31,759 nucleotides of DNA from Oscillospiraceae bacterium (GTDB lineage: Bacteria; Bacillota; Clostridia; Oscillospirales; Ruminococcaceae). Each line of letters starts with the position of its first letter. The stretch's first letter is position 1. A program made the position numbers and the translations under genes. The stretch is from NCBI GenBank assembly GCA_004557855.1, contig SFFJ01000023.1, positions 1 to 31,759 on the forward strand, given 5' to 3'. Positions 1-8,029 of the stretch are shown here, piece after piece. The notes below the pieces were generated by a model. It saw only the letters and a list, made by a program, of their open reading frames with translations, was not told the origin of the DNA and did no database searches.

Positions 1-100
<100 letters not shown>

Positions 101-101
101 A

Positions 102-129
102 TTTGCGGTTCCCATTTGGGGACCGCAAA
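102..129 (+). other. Hairpin between 5S rRNA and tRNA-Asn
   Basis: TTTGCGGTTCCC pairs with GGGGACCGCAAA over 12 bp (one T-G pair) around an ATTT loop. No T run follows, so it looks more like an rRNA-operon processing hairpin than a terminator. Confidence 0.6.
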
Positions 130-136
130 CCCATAT

Positions 137-212
137 TCCTCCTTAGCTCAGTCGGTAGAGCATGCGGCTGTTAACCGCAGGGTCGTCCGTTCAAGCCGGA
201 CAGGGGGAGCCA
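137..212 (+). tRNA. tRNA-Asn (anticodon GTT)
   Basis: A full cloverleaf is visible. The acceptor TCCTCCT (137-143) pairs with AGGGGGA (202-208). The anticodon stem TGCGG/CCGCA (163-167, 175-179) encloses loop CTGTTAA with anticodon GTT at 170-172. The T arm is GTCCG-TTCAAGC-CGGAC, the discriminator is G209, and CCA is encoded at 210-212. It follows the 5S gene, so it is probably transcribed as the tail of the rRNA operon. Confidence 0.95.
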
Positions 213-246
213 AAGCCCCGAGTGCAGCTGCATTCGGGGCTTTTAC
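213..246 (+). terminator. Rho-independent terminator of the rRNA/tRNA unit
   Basis: AAGCCCCGA (213-221) pairs with TCGGGGCTT (234-242) and runs into TTTTACTTTT. It starts right after the tRNA CCA. Confidence 0.85.
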
Positions 247-260
247 TTTTGCATTTTTTA

Positions 261-269
261 TGCTAAAAT
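261..269 (+). promoter_or_regulatory. Extended -10 promoter of the LURP-one gene
   Basis: TG-C-TAAAAT is an extended -10 (TAAAAT at 264-269). No good -35 is seen 16-18 bp upstream. A near-identical TATGCTAAAATA lies in the queT promoter, which supports it as a genuine local promoter form. Confidence 0.5.
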
Positions 270-288
270 AGGGCGAAAGGAGATGCCT

Positions 289-762
289 ATGAAGCTATTA
301 TTCAAGCAGCGCTTTTTCTCGTGGTTCGATAGCTACGATATCTACGATGAGGCAGGCAGCACGGTGTATGTCGTCCGGGGACAGCTTTCGTGGGGGCATT
401 GCCTTAAAATATTCGACCCGACCGGCAGCGAGCTGGGAACAGTCAAGCAGCGCGTTTTTGCCCTGCCGCCGAAGTTCGACCTCTACCGCGGCGATGCCCA
501 TATCGGCTGCATCCAAAAGGAATTCAAGCTCTTCAGCCACCACTACAACATCGATTGCAACGGCTGGCACGTGGAGGGCAACTGGCTGGGCTGGGATTAT
601 TCCATCGTGGATGCCGCCGGCCGTCCGGCAGCGTCCATCAGCAAGGAGCTGTGGAACTGGACGGACACCTACGTTATTGACGTGGTGAACCCGCAGGATG
701 CCCTTACCGCCTTGATGGTGGTGCTTGCCATCGATGCCGAAAAGTGCAGTTCCGGCGGTTAA
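289..762 (+). CDS. LURP-one-related family protein (DUF567)
   Basis: A 157-residue soluble protein resembling the LURP-one-related (DUF567/YxjI) fold, a beta-barrel of repeating short strands related to the tubby/scramblase C-terminal fold. It shows the family's K/R-rich opening (MKLLFKQRFFSWFDSYDIYD), alternating strand and turn segments such as VYVVRGQLSW and LGTVKQRV, and a C-terminal VIDVVNPQDALTAL helix. The biochemical role in bacteria is unknown. Two in-frame ATGs exist at 283 and 289. The Shine-Dalgarno AAAGGAG ends at 282, so 289 has workable spacing (6 nt) and 283 does not. It is monocistronic, between its own -10 and a bidirectional terminator. The family call rests on pattern only. 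Confidence 0.7.
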   Translation: MKLLFKQRFFSWFDSYDIYDEAGSTVYVVRGQLSWGHCLKIFDPTGSELGTVKQRVFALPPKFDLYRGDAHIGCIQKEFKLFSHHYNIDCNGWHVEGNWLGWDYSIVDAAGRPAASISKELWNWTDTYVIDVVNPQDALTALMVVLAIDAEKCSSGG

Positions 763-805
763 TATGCTTTTGCGCCGCCCCGGGCCGATGATTGACACAG
801 TAAAA

Positions 806-840
806 CTCCCGCAGAGGGTGAACCCTGCGGGAGCATTTTT
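806..840. terminator. Bidirectional rho-independent terminator
   Basis: CTCCCGCAG (806-814) pairs with CTGCGGGAG (825-833). A CATTTTT run follows on plus and a TTTTACT run follows on minus, so it can end both the LURP gene and the convergent ABC transporter operon. Confidence 0.85.
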
Positions 841-848
841 ATGATATT

Positions 849-1575
<727 letters not shown>

Positions 1576-1586
<11 letters not shown>

Positions 1587-2313
1587 TGTTGCGCAGCCTC
1601 CTTTCCAGTTTGCCTACCAGCCAGCTGAAGAACATGACCATCATAAGATAGATCAGGGCGACCGCCAGAAGCGGCAGCAGCTGCTGGTAGGTGGCGCCGC
1701 GGATGATTTCGCCGCCGCGGGTCAGGTCATTGACCGCCACATAGCAGGCGACCGAGGTTTCCTTCAGCAATACGATAAACTCGTTGGCAAGGGCGGGCAG
1801 GGTGTTTTTCAGCGCCTGCGGAATGACGATATACCACATGGTCTGCACGAAGTTAAGGCCCAGGCTCCGCCCGGCCTCGCTCTGCCCGTTATCCACCGAC
1901 ATAATGCCCGCCCGGATGATCTCCGCAACGTAGGCGCCGGAATTGATGCCGAAGCACAGCATAGCCACCGGGACGCCGTCCCGCGCGGCGGTGAAGATAA
2001 CAAAGAACATGATCAGCAGCTGGATCATCACAGGGGTGCCGCGGATGACGGTCAAATATACCTTGCAGATGGCGTTGGCGATCTTGAGCAGGGTGCGGCC
2101 CGGTCCGGGACGCATTTCGTGGATATTTTTATCGTGGGCGGAACGCACGATGGCCACCACCGAGCCGATGACGATACCGAGCAGCACCGCCACCAGTGCG
2201 ATCTTCAGGGTATTGCCCAAGCCCCGCACAATGTAGCGCCAGCGGTCCTTGGTGATAAAGCAGGTGATGAAGTCAGCCTTCAGCTGCTCCCACCACAGCA
2301 GGAAGTTACTCAA
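1576..2313 (-). CDS. Polar amino acid ABC transporter permease (HisM/GlnP type)
   Basis: The inner-membrane permease of the same importer, 245 residues. About five hydrophobic segments are seen (around 34-56, 85-110, 115-135, 185-205, 215-235). The cytoplasmic EAA loop that contacts the ATPase is clear at about 145-168 (SEAGRSLGLNFVQ followed by WYIVIPQAL). The start is TTG at 2311-2313, with an AGAGGG-type Shine-Dalgarno 6 nt upstream; no better in-frame ATG is available. A single permease gene implies a homodimer. It lies between the binding-protein gene, from which it is separated by 88 nt with a stem-loop, and the ATPase gene, which overlaps it. The rare start codon and the hairpin both fit lower expression than the binding protein. 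Confidence 0.92.
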
Positions 2314-2351
2314 TGGGTTCCCTCTTTTCTATCGTGATAAGACAGCAGCAC

Positions 2352-2377
2352 GGGGCGGAGCCGAAAGGCTCCGTCCC
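2352..2377 (-). other. Intercistronic stem-loop between binding protein and permease genes
   Basis: On the minus transcript GGGACGGAGCC pairs with GGCTCCGCCCC (one A-C mismatch) around loop TTTC. No T run follows. Such hairpins after binding-protein genes often protect the upstream mRNA and set binding-protein excess; that role is inferred. Confidence 0.6.
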
Positions 2378-2401
2378 GCCGCCGAGGTAATGAAGACAGG
2401 T

Positions 2402-3178
2402 TTACTTGATGTACTTATCGATGATGCCCTGCAGGGTGCCGTCGGCCTTCAGCTCGGCCAGCGCCGCATTGATCTGGTTCAGCAGGTCGGTGTTCTGCTT
2501 ATTGATGGCGATGGCGTAGTCCTCATTGGCATAGGCGGTATCCAGAATGGAAAGACCGGCATCGGGATTGGCGGCAACCAGCGCCTTGGCGGGCTCGTTA
2601 TCCAGCATCACGCAGTCTACCTGGCCGTTCTTCAGCGCCTCTACGGCGTCGGTGGTCTTGGCAAAGCCCTTTACCTTCTCATCGCCGAAGTCCTCGGAGG
2701 CAAACAGGAAGCCGGTGGTGCCGCTCTGGGTGCCGATGACGACGCCGTCGGCAGCCATATCATCCAGGGATTTTACCTTGCCGCCCTCTTTTACAATGAC
2801 GACCTGAATACCGGTGGCGTAGCTGTCGGAGAAGTTGACCTTTTCCAGTCTCTCCTCATTGACGGTCATGCCGGCCATGCCCATATCGTACTTGCCGGCC
2901 TGCACGCCGCTTACGATGGAGTCAAAGGCGATATCGACGACCTCCAGCTTCATGCCCAGCTTTTCGGCAATGGCATTCGCCACATCCACATCAATACCGA
3001 CCAGCTTATCGCCGTCGTAGTATTCATAGGGAGGGAAGGTCCCCTCGGTGGCCATATACAGCGTCTTGGTATCGGGGGTGGGGTCAGGGGTCGGGGTGGG
3101 ATCAGGGGTGTCGTTGCCACAGGCAACCATCGCCAGCAGCATCATGGCGGCCAGCAGTACAGCAAACAGTTTCTTCAT
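2402..3178 (-). CDS. Amino acid ABC transporter substrate-binding lipoprotein
   Basis: An extracellular lipid-anchored solute receptor (SBP_bac_3 family), 258 residues. The N-terminus is a lipoprotein signal (MKKLFAVLLAAMMLLAMVAC) with the lipid-accepting Cys at 20, then a Pro/Thr/Asp linker (PDPTPTPDPTPD). The mature domain opens with LYMATEGTFPPYEY and contains GIDVDVANAIAEKLG and the second-lobe GTQSGTTG, all family hallmarks. The reading frame stays open further upstream, but ATG at 3178 has AAAGGAGAT just before it and starts the signal peptide, so it is chosen. It is first in the importer operon, behind a promoter at 3441-3468 with a leader of about 250 nt. The ligand is uncertain; arginine, lysine or glutamine are plausible. 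Confidence 0.92.
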   Translation of the reverse strand: MKKLFAVLLAAMMLLAMVACGNDTPDPTPTPDPTPDTKTLYMATEGTFPPYEYYDGDKLVGIDVDVANAIAEKLGMKLEVVDIAFDSIVSGVQAGKYDMGMAGMTVNEERLEKVNFSDSYATGIQVVIVKEGGKVKSLDDMAADGVVIGTQSGTTGFLFASEDFGDEKVKGFAKTTDAVEALKNGQVDCVMLDNEPAKALVAANPDAGLSILDTAYANEDYAIAINKQNTDLLNQINAALAELKADGTLQGIIDKYIK

Positions 3179-3240
3179 GGTGTAATCTCCTTTTCTTTTT
3201 ACGGGTATTTCCGGCAGCTGCCGTGCGGCCCCCACTTGCC

Positions 3241-3338
3241 GAAAACCGGCGCTGGCGTCGTCTTCGAGCCTTGACAGGCGCCAGCCCATTTTCAATGGGC
3301 GCCAGCCTGCCCGCGGCTCTCATTCTTGCCATCATCCG
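3241..3338. repeat. Dispersed GGCGCCAGCC repeat, copy 1
   Basis: It contains GCTGGC (3251-3256), then GGCGCCAGCC twice (3277-3286 and 3298-3307), ending near CTTGCCATCATCC. The same series of blocks recurs at 22833-22942. GCTGGC can pair with either GCCAGC, so two alternative hairpins are possible. It lies in the leader of the amino-acid transporter operon. Confidence 0.7.
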
Positions 3339-3440
3339 ATTTTCGCCTGCGGGGCGCCGCGGCCGTGGGACCGGTGCGGCAGCGGGGAAAGGTTTTGGTT
3401 CGCCGGAGGTGTGTGCCGCCGTGCGTTGTTTACATGAATT

Positions 3441-3468
3441 ATTATACATCAAAATTCACCGTTGTAAA
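3441..3468 (-). promoter_or_regulatory. Sigma-A promoter of the amino acid ABC operon
   Basis: Minus strand: -35 TTTACA (3463-3468), 16 bp spacer, -10 TATAAT (3441-3446) with TG directly upstream. It would start transcription about 250 nt before the binding-protein ATG. Confidence 0.75.
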
Positions 3469-3541
3469 GCATCAAAAGGGAGATAACAGCCTAAAATCAG
3501 CGGAATTTTATAGACAATTCCGCCAAATTTGCAGTCATGCC

Positions 3542-3574
3542 ATGTATAAATATACATTCATAACTGTATATTCA
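3542..3574. promoter_or_regulatory. AT-rich inverted repeat, possible ArgR-like operator
   Basis: ATGTATA-AA-TATACAT (3542-3557) is a 7-bp inverted repeat. A second TGTATATTCA begins 22 bp after the first TGTATA. The spacing of two helical turns and the TG-AT...AT-CA pattern recall paired ARG boxes, though key positions differ. It lies between the divergent promoters of the transporter operon and tex. It could equally be an AT-rich upstream element for tex. Confidence 0.3.
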
Positions 3575-3598
3575 ATCATTTTGCAGAGCGCCCCCCGG

Positions 3599-3627
3599 TT
3601 GCCCCGCCGCCCCAAATAAGGTATAAT
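3599..3627 (+). promoter_or_regulatory. Sigma-A promoter of tex
   Basis: -35 TTGCCC (3599-3604), 17 bp spacer, consensus -10 TATAAT (3622-3627), about 30 nt before the Shine-Dalgarno of tex. Confidence 0.8.
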
Positions 3628-3663
3628 AAACGGGTAATTTTATCCCCAAAGGAGAGAAACACC

Positions 3664-5826
3664 ATGGATTTGATACAGCAGCTTTCCCGGGAGCTCCACC
3701 TGCGGCAGCCGCAGGTGGAAGCCGCCGTCCGCCTGCTGGACGAGGGCAATACCATTCCCTTCATCGCCCGCTACCGCAAGGAAATGACCGATAGCCTGGA
3801 TGACGCCGCCCTGCGCGATTTGAGCGACCGGCTGGAATACCTGCGCGGCCTGCAAAAGCGCCGGGAGGAGGTCATACGCTCCATCACCGAGCAGGAAAAG
3901 CTGACCCCGGAGCTGGAGGCGGCCATTCTCGCCGCCAAAACGCTGGCCGAGGTGGAGGACCTGTACCGCCCCTATAAGCCCAAACGCCGCACCCGTGGCA
4001 GCATCGCCCGGGAAAAGGGGCTGGAGCCGCTGGCAGCTGCCATCCGGGCGCAAAATTTGCCCTGTGAGCCGCTTTCCATGGCGGAGGGGTATCTGGGTGC
4101 CGAAAAGGGCGTGACCACCGCAGAGGACGCCCTGGCCGGCGCTATGGATATTATCGCCGAGGACATCTCCGATGACGGGGAGATCCGCAAGGCGCTGCGG
4201 CTGCTCATCCGGCGGTCGGCCGTGGTGACCGCCACCGGCGACAGCGAGGAAAATACCACCTATAAAATGTACTACGACTTCAAGGAGCCGGTCGGGCGCA
4301 TCGCCCCGCACCGGGTGCTGGCGCTGAACCGCGGCGAAAAGGAGGGCTTCCTCAAAACCGCCATCGTGCTGGAGGAGGAAAAGGCGCTGGAGGTCATCCG
4401 CAGCAAGACCGTCACCGCCGGGAATGCCTGCGGCCGCACCGTGGCGGAGGCGGGCGCCGATAGCTGGAAGCGGCTCATCGCCCCCAGTATGGAGAACGAG
4501 ACCTTCCGGGAGCTGTTTGAAACCGCCAGCGAGCAGGCCATCAGGGTATTTGCCGAAAATCTGCACCACCTGCTGATGCAGCCGCCCCTGACCGGTCATG
4601 TGGTGCTGGGCTGGGACCCCGGCTACCGCAACGGCTGCAAGCTGGCCGTGGTGGATGCCACCGGCCGGGTGCTGGATACCGCCGTGGTCTATCCCACCCA
4701 GCCCTTTAATAAAATAGCCGAAACCAAGCGCCGGGTCACCGACCTTTTGAAAAAGCATCACGTCACCGTCATCTCCATCGGCAACGGTACCGCCAGCCGG
4801 GAATCGGAAAAAATCGTGGCGGAGCTGATTGCGGAAAGCGGCCTGCCGGTGCAGTATGCCATCGTCAGCGAAGCGGGGGCCTCGGTCTATTCCGCCTCCA
4901 AGCTGGCCAGTGAGGAATTCCCGGAATATGACGTCAATCTGCGCAGCGCCGTTTCCATCGCCCGCCGCCTGCAGGACCCGCTGGCGGAGCTGGTGAAGAT
5001 CGACCCCAAGGCCATCGGCATCGGCCAGTACCAGCATGATATGCCCCCCGCCCGGCTGGATGCCGCTTTGGCGGGCGTGGTGGAAAGCTGCGTCAACTCG
5101 GTTGGGGTGGACCTCAATACCGCGTCCCCCTCGCTGCTGGGGCATATCGCCGGCATCAATGCCGCCATCGCCAAAAATATCGTGGCCTACCGGGAGGAAA
5201 ACGGCGGCTTCACCGCCCGTCCGCAGCTCCTCAAGGTCCCCAAGCTCGGCAAAAAGGCCTATGAGCAGTGCGCCGGCTTCCTGCGCATCTCCGGCGGCAA
5301 AAACCCGCTGGACGCCACCGCCGTCCACCCGGAAAGCTATCCCATCGCCGAAGGGTTGCTGACCCTTTGCGGCTGTACCCTTGCCGATATCGGCACCGAA
5401 AAGCTGCGGGAGCTGCCGGCCATGGCGGAAAAGACGGGCTACAAGGTGCTGGCGCAGCAGCTTTCCGCCGGTGAACCGACCGTCCGGGATATCATCGCCG
5501 AGCTGCAAAAGCCGGGCCGTGACCCCCGTGAGTCGCTGCCGCCCACGGTGCTGCGCAGCGACGTACTGGAGATGAAGGACCTGAAGCCCGAAATGGAGCT
5601 GACCGGCACCGTCCGCAACGTGGTGGATTTCGGCGCCTTTGTGGATATCGGGGTGCACGAGGACGGGCTGGTGCATATCAGCCAGATCGGTGAAAAATAT
5701 GTAAAGCACCCCAGCGATGTGCTCAAGGTCGGGGATATCGTGCGGGTAAAGGTGCTGGAGGTAGACCAGAAGCGCGGGCGCATTTCGCTGACCATGCGCG
5801 GGGTAAAGCAGCCGGCCCGGCTGTAA
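3664..5826 (+). CDS. tex: Tex family S1 RNA-binding protein
   Basis: A cytoplasmic nucleic-acid-binding accessory factor of the Tex/YhgF family, 720 residues, typical length. In order: the N-terminal Tex helical region (about 1-190), a central linker, a YqgF/RNase H-like domain starting near 313 (GWDPGYRNGCKLAVVD), tandem helix-hairpin-helix motifs (about 470-540, including INAAIAKNIVAYREENGGF and VPKLGKKAYEQCAGFL), and a C-terminal S1 domain (about 640-715, GTVRNVVDFGAFVDIGVHED). The start ATG follows AAAGGAGAG. The family is linked to transcript fidelity and stress tolerance, but its precise activity is not settled. It is monocistronic behind its own promoter. No classical terminator is seen after it; a four-way-junction repeat begins 26 bp past the stop. 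Confidence 0.95.
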   Translation: MDLIQQLSRELHLRQPQVEAAVRLLDEGNTIPFIARYRKEMTDSLDDAALRDLSDRLEYLRGLQKRREEVIRSITEQEKLTPELEAAILAAKTLAEVEDLYRPYKPKRRTRGSIAREKGLEPLAAAIRAQNLPCEPLSMAEGYLGAEKGVTTAEDALAGAMDIIAEDISDDGEIRKALRLLIRRSAVVTATGDSEENTTYKMYYDFKEPVGRIAPHRVLALNRGEKEGFLKTAIVLEEEKALEVIRSKTVTAGNACGRTVAEAGADSWKRLIAPSMENETFRELFETASEQAIRVFAENLHHLLMQPPLTGHVVLGWDPGYRNGCKLAVVDATGRVLDTAVVYPTQPFNKIAETKRRVTDLLKKHHVTVISIGNGTASRESEKIVAELIAESGLPVQYAIVSEAGASVYSASKLASEEFPEYDVNLRSAVSIARRLQDPLAELVKIDPKAIGIGQYQHDMPPARLDAALAGVVESCVNSVGVDLNTASPSLLGHIAGINAAIAKNIVAYREENGGFTARPQLLKVPKLGKKAYEQCAGFLRISGGKNPLDATAVHPESYPIAEGLLTLCGCTLADIGTEKLRELPAMAEKTGYKVLAQQLSAGEPTVRDIIAELQKPGRDPRESLPPTVLRSDVLEMKDLKPEMELTGTVRNVVDFGAFVDIGVHEDGLVHISQIGEKYVKHPSDVLKVGDIVRVKVLEVDQKRGRISLTMRGVKQPARL

Positions 5827-5852
5827 ATCCCGCCCCGCAAAAGCCGCAGGAT

Positions 5853-5939
5853 ACGGCCCGCAGGGCAGCCCGCCCTCCGGGCGGGCTCGGCGGCCTCCGG
5901 CCGCCGGCTCCGGCTTCGCCGGAGCGCCCTGCGGGCCGT
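5853..5939. repeat. Four-way-junction element A (perfect)
   Basis: Outer stem of 14 bp, ACGGCCCGCAGGGC (5853-5866) with its exact complement at 5926-5939. Inside, with no spare base: a 9-bp hairpin AGCCCGCCC/TCC loop (5867-5887), an 8-bp hairpin CGGCGGCC/TCC (5888-5906) and an 8-bp hairpin GCTCCGGC/TTC (5907-5925). All 87 nt are paired except three triloops. It lies between tex and the ferredoxin promoter. Confidence 0.85.
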
Positions 5940-6005
5940 CCCGCGGGACGCCCCCGCCAACCCTTTGCGCTATGCCCCCTCTGCAACTTCCCCCCTGCAC
6001 CCCCC

Positions 6006-6033
6006 TTGATTTTTCGGGAGAGTATGCTATAAT
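6006..6033 (+). promoter_or_regulatory. Promoter of the ferredoxin gene
   Basis: -35 TTGATT (6006-6011), 16 bp spacer, extended -10 TGC-TATAAT (TATAAT at 6028-6033). A strong form, suiting an abundant ferredoxin. Confidence 0.85.
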
Positions 6034-6135
6034 ACCCCTAAACAGACCGGCAAACCGGCCTGGATGTCATTCCCGGAAGCGGCACCGGGCCGCAAAAGGG
6101 CGTATGACAATGACCCTTATCAGGAGGTACAACAT

Positions 6136-6306
6136 ATGGCTTTCAAAATTGGCGATGCCTGCATCGGCTGCGGCGCTTGCATGGGCGTTTGCCCTGTCGG
6201 CGCTATCAAGGATGCCGGCGGCGTTTGTGAGATCGACGAGAGTGCCTGCATCGATTGCGGCTCCTGCGCCGGTACCTGCCCCGTTGGCGCCATTTCCGAG
6301 GCTTGA
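6136..6306 (+). CDS. 2[4Fe-4S] ferredoxin
   Basis: A 56-residue clostridial-type ferredoxin, a soluble low-potential electron carrier for pyruvate:ferredoxin oxidoreductase, hydrogenase and similar enzymes. Two cluster motifs are complete: CIGCGACMGVCPVGA near residues 9-23 and CIDCGSCAGTCPVGA near 38-52, each CxxCxxCxxxCP. The frame runs further upstream, but ATG at 6136 is 8 nt after AGGAGG and gives the normal N-terminus. It is monocistronic, with its own strong promoter and a long terminator hairpin. Confidence 0.96.
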   Translation: MAFKIGDACIGCGACMGVCPVGAIKDAGGVCEIDESACIDCGSCAGTCPVGAISEA

Positions 6307-6330
6307 TTTTAAGCCCCGGCAACACGGAAA

Positions 6331-6367
6331 ACGCTATGCTCCGTTTCGGATGCATAGCGTCTTTTTT
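6331..6367 (+). terminator. Rho-independent terminator of the ferredoxin gene
   Basis: ACGCTATGC (6331-6339) pairs with GCATAGCGT (6352-6360), and an inner TCCG-TTT-CGGA extends the hairpin, followed by CTTTTTT. Confidence 0.9.
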
Positions 6368-6392
6368 ATACCCCCTGCAGGCCGCCGGAGGC

Positions 6393-6479
6393 CGGGGCGC
6401 AGCCCCGCCGCCCTGCGGGCGGCGTCAGCGGACTGCCGTCCGCTGCGACGGGCGGAACGCCCGTCGGGGCTGCGCCCCG
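6393..6479. repeat. Four-way-junction element M
   Basis: Outer stem of 14 bp, CGGGGCGCAGCCCC (6393-6406) with 6466-6479. Three inner hairpins: GCCGCCC/TGC loop (6407-6423), CAGCGGAC/TGCC loop (6426-6445) and GACGGGC/GGAAC loop (6447-6465). A few junction bases are unpaired and two loops are longer than 3 nt. It lies between convergent genes (ferredoxin and the M23 peptidase). Confidence 0.75.
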
Positions 6480-6507
6480 CTTCCCCCGCCAGCCTGCGGC
6501 GTCTCGG

Positions 6508-7260
6508 TCACTTTAGCCCCGGCAGCATCATCGGGTCAATATATTTCCCGTCCTTTTTGGCCGCAAAATGCAGGTGGCTCTCCATCGCTACCTCGCCCGT
6601 GACAGTATCCACGCTGCCCAGCACCTGCCCGGCGGTCACACGGTCGCCCGCCTTCAGTGCCTTTTCCGGCGCTACGCCACAGTAAACGGTCCGGGTGCCG
6701 TCCCGGTGATCGATCGCCACCGTACCGCCCCACAGCGGGTCCATCACCACCTCGGCAACCGTCCCCGCCTCGGCAGCGGTAACGGCAGTGCCCTTTTCCG
6801 CCGCCAGGTCCACCCCGTCATGGGTGCGCCAGACGTTCAGCGTGTGGTTCTTCACCAGCTCGCCGTTACTGTACCCCGCCAAAAGCTGACTGCCGGGCAC
6901 CGGCAAGCAGTAGCACAGCGGTGCCGATGTCACAGAGTCGGCGGGCGGCTGCGAAACGCCGGAGACAGCGGGCGGCGTGGTAGAGGAAGCATCCGGCACA
7001 GTAGAGGGCGGTGAGGGCTGTGAGGGCTTTGGCGTATCGGCGGAGCCCCGGGTTTGCTGCTCTGTAATGTCGTTGTAGTTCCATTGGTTTTTCTCCTCCT
7101 GCCGGGTGATTACGGGCGGTTCCTGCTGCTTTCTGATGCCCAGAAGGGTATTCTGCGCAGTAAGCCAGGCGGCAGCGCCTGCCCCGGCAATGCACAGCGC
7201 CAGGGCAATGTAAAAGCCCTTGGCCTTGAGAAACGACCAGATCCGGTGATTTCGGTTCAT
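6508..7260 (-). CDS. M23 (LytM) family metallopeptidase, SpoIIQ-like
   Basis: A 250-residue membrane-anchored protein. One N-terminal transmembrane helix (about 17-35), a Ser/Pro/Thr-rich linker (about 75-115) and a C-terminal LytM domain (about 125-245). Zinc ligands are intact: H147 and D151 in HDGVD, and HxH (H229/H231) in SHLHF, so it could be an active peptidoglycan endopeptidase. The segment GYSNGELVKNHTLNVWRTHD resembles SpoIIQ, the forespore protein of the engulfment channel; clostridial SpoIIQ keeps these ligands whereas the Bacillus protein has lost one. No SpoIIIA or SpoIIID gene is adjacent, so the sporulation role is an inference. ATG at 7258-7260 follows AAAAGGAT. A generic cell-wall M23 hydrolase is the alternative. 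Confidence 0.75.
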   Translation of the reverse strand: MNRNHRIWSFLKAKGFYIALALCIAGAGAAAWLTAQNTLLGIRKQQEPPVITRQEEKNQWNYNDITEQQTRGSADTPKPSQPSPPSTVPDASSTTPPAVSGVSQPPADSVTSAPLCYCLPVPGSQLLAGYSNGELVKNHTLNVWRTHDGVDLAAEKGTAVTAAEAGTVAEVVMDPLWGGTVAIDHRDGTRTVYCGVAPEKALKAGDRVTAGQVLGSVDTVTGEVAMESHLHFAAKKDGKYIDPMMLPGLK

Positions 7261-7361
7261 ATTTGACCATCCTTTTCACAAAGTGGTAGTACGACTTCCT
7301 TGGGTAAGTCAATGCTATTGTTCACCGCCCGGCCGCGGATTATGCACGGGGCCGGGCACCG

Positions 7362-7442
7362 GGCCGCAGGCCGCCCGCCGTTCCGGCGGGCGCACGGGCT
7401 CCGCCCGTGCCGCCGGCGCTTTGCGCCGCCGGGCCTGCGGCC
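7362..7442. repeat. Four-way-junction element B1
   Basis: Outer stem of 11 bp, GGCCGCAGGCC (7362-7372) with 7432-7442. Inner hairpins: GCCCGCCG/TTC (7373-7391), GCACGGGC/TCC (7392-7410) and CGCCGGCGC/TTT (7411-7431, one C-C mismatch). No unpaired base at the junction. It lies between the M23 gene and the TSUP gene, 88 bp from a second copy. Confidence 0.82.
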
Positions 7443-7530
7443 TGCCCCGGCCTCCAACCCCGCCACAACCCCCGCCCCGATCCGGCAAAAACCCGCCGGG
7501 CGCAAGAACCACCTGCAAGGCGCAGGCATC

Positions 7531-7615
7531 GGGCCGCAGACCAAACCGTCCTGCGGACGGTTTCGGCGGGCTCCGCCCGCCGCGGCGATGCGCAGCATCG
7601 CCGGGCCTGCGGCCC
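7531..7615. repeat. Four-way-junction element B2
   Basis: Outer stem of 12 positions, GGGCCGCAGACC (7531-7542) with 7604-7615, one A-C mismatch. Inner hairpins: AAACCGTCC/TGC (7543-7563), CGGCGGGC/TCC (7564-7582) and CGGCGATGC/GCA (7583-7603), with no spare base. It ends 4 bp before the TSUP stop codon. Confidence 0.84.
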
Positions 7616-7618
7616 TCC

Positions 7619-8029
7619 CTACGCCTCCTCCCCGTCCGCCGGCGCCTTCAGCCGCCACCCGTCCCGCCGGATGGCCCGTACCCCCAGCCACAGCTCCCGC
7701 ACCGCCAGCAGCAGGATCAGCACCCCGAAGCAGGTGCGCAGGGCGTCCTCCCCCAGATGCCCACCCAGCAGTACCCCCAGCCCCACACCGGGCAGCCCGC
7801 CCCACAGCAGCGGGCGGGCCGCCTCACGGTCGGTCAGCCCGTTTTTGCGGTGGAAATACAGCCCCAGCAGCCCCACCGGCAGGATCATCAGCAGGTTGAT
7901 GCCCTGCGCCGCCAGCTGCGGCCACCCGGCCCATACCAGCACCAGCAGCAAAATCCCGCCGCCGCCCAGTCCCATCGCCCCCAGCCCCCCGCTGACGACC
8001 GACGCCAAAGCGATCCAAACCCAACTCAC
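7619..8029 (-). CDS. TSUP (TauE/SafE) transporter, second half gene
   Basis: A 136-residue membrane protein equal to one half of a TauE/SafE (TSUP) anion transporter, with about four transmembrane segments (around 2-24, 25-40, 45-65, 80-112). The glycine-rich helix GGLGAMGLGGGGILLL is the TSUP repeat signature. Full-length family members have about 250 residues and two homologous halves; here each half is its own gene. The start is GTG at 8027-8029 with AAAGGGGGA 8 nt upstream; the open frame continues further upstream in GC-rich sequence, but that part does not look membrane-like. It lies 131 nt after the partner half. Substrate unknown (sulfite, sulfoacetate or another organic anion). A frameshifted single gene was considered and thought less likely. 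Confidence 0.75.
   Translation of the reverse strand: MSWVWIALASVVSGGLGAMGLGGGGILLLVLVWAGWPQLAAQGINLLMILPVGLLGLYFHRKNGLTDREAARPLLWGGLPGVGLGVLLGGHLGEDALRTCFGVLILLLAVRELWLGVRAIRRDGWRLKAPADGEEA

Noticed and set aside
5853..5939. Ordinary rho-independent terminator of tex
   Set aside because: No T run follows, and the fold is a four-way junction shared with a dozen other sites rather than a single hairpin.
3640..6000. Long open frame on the minus strand opposite tex (786 codons)
   Set aside because: It mirrors the GC-rich tex gene, has low-complexity Gly/His/Gln composition, no ribosome site and no recognisable domain.
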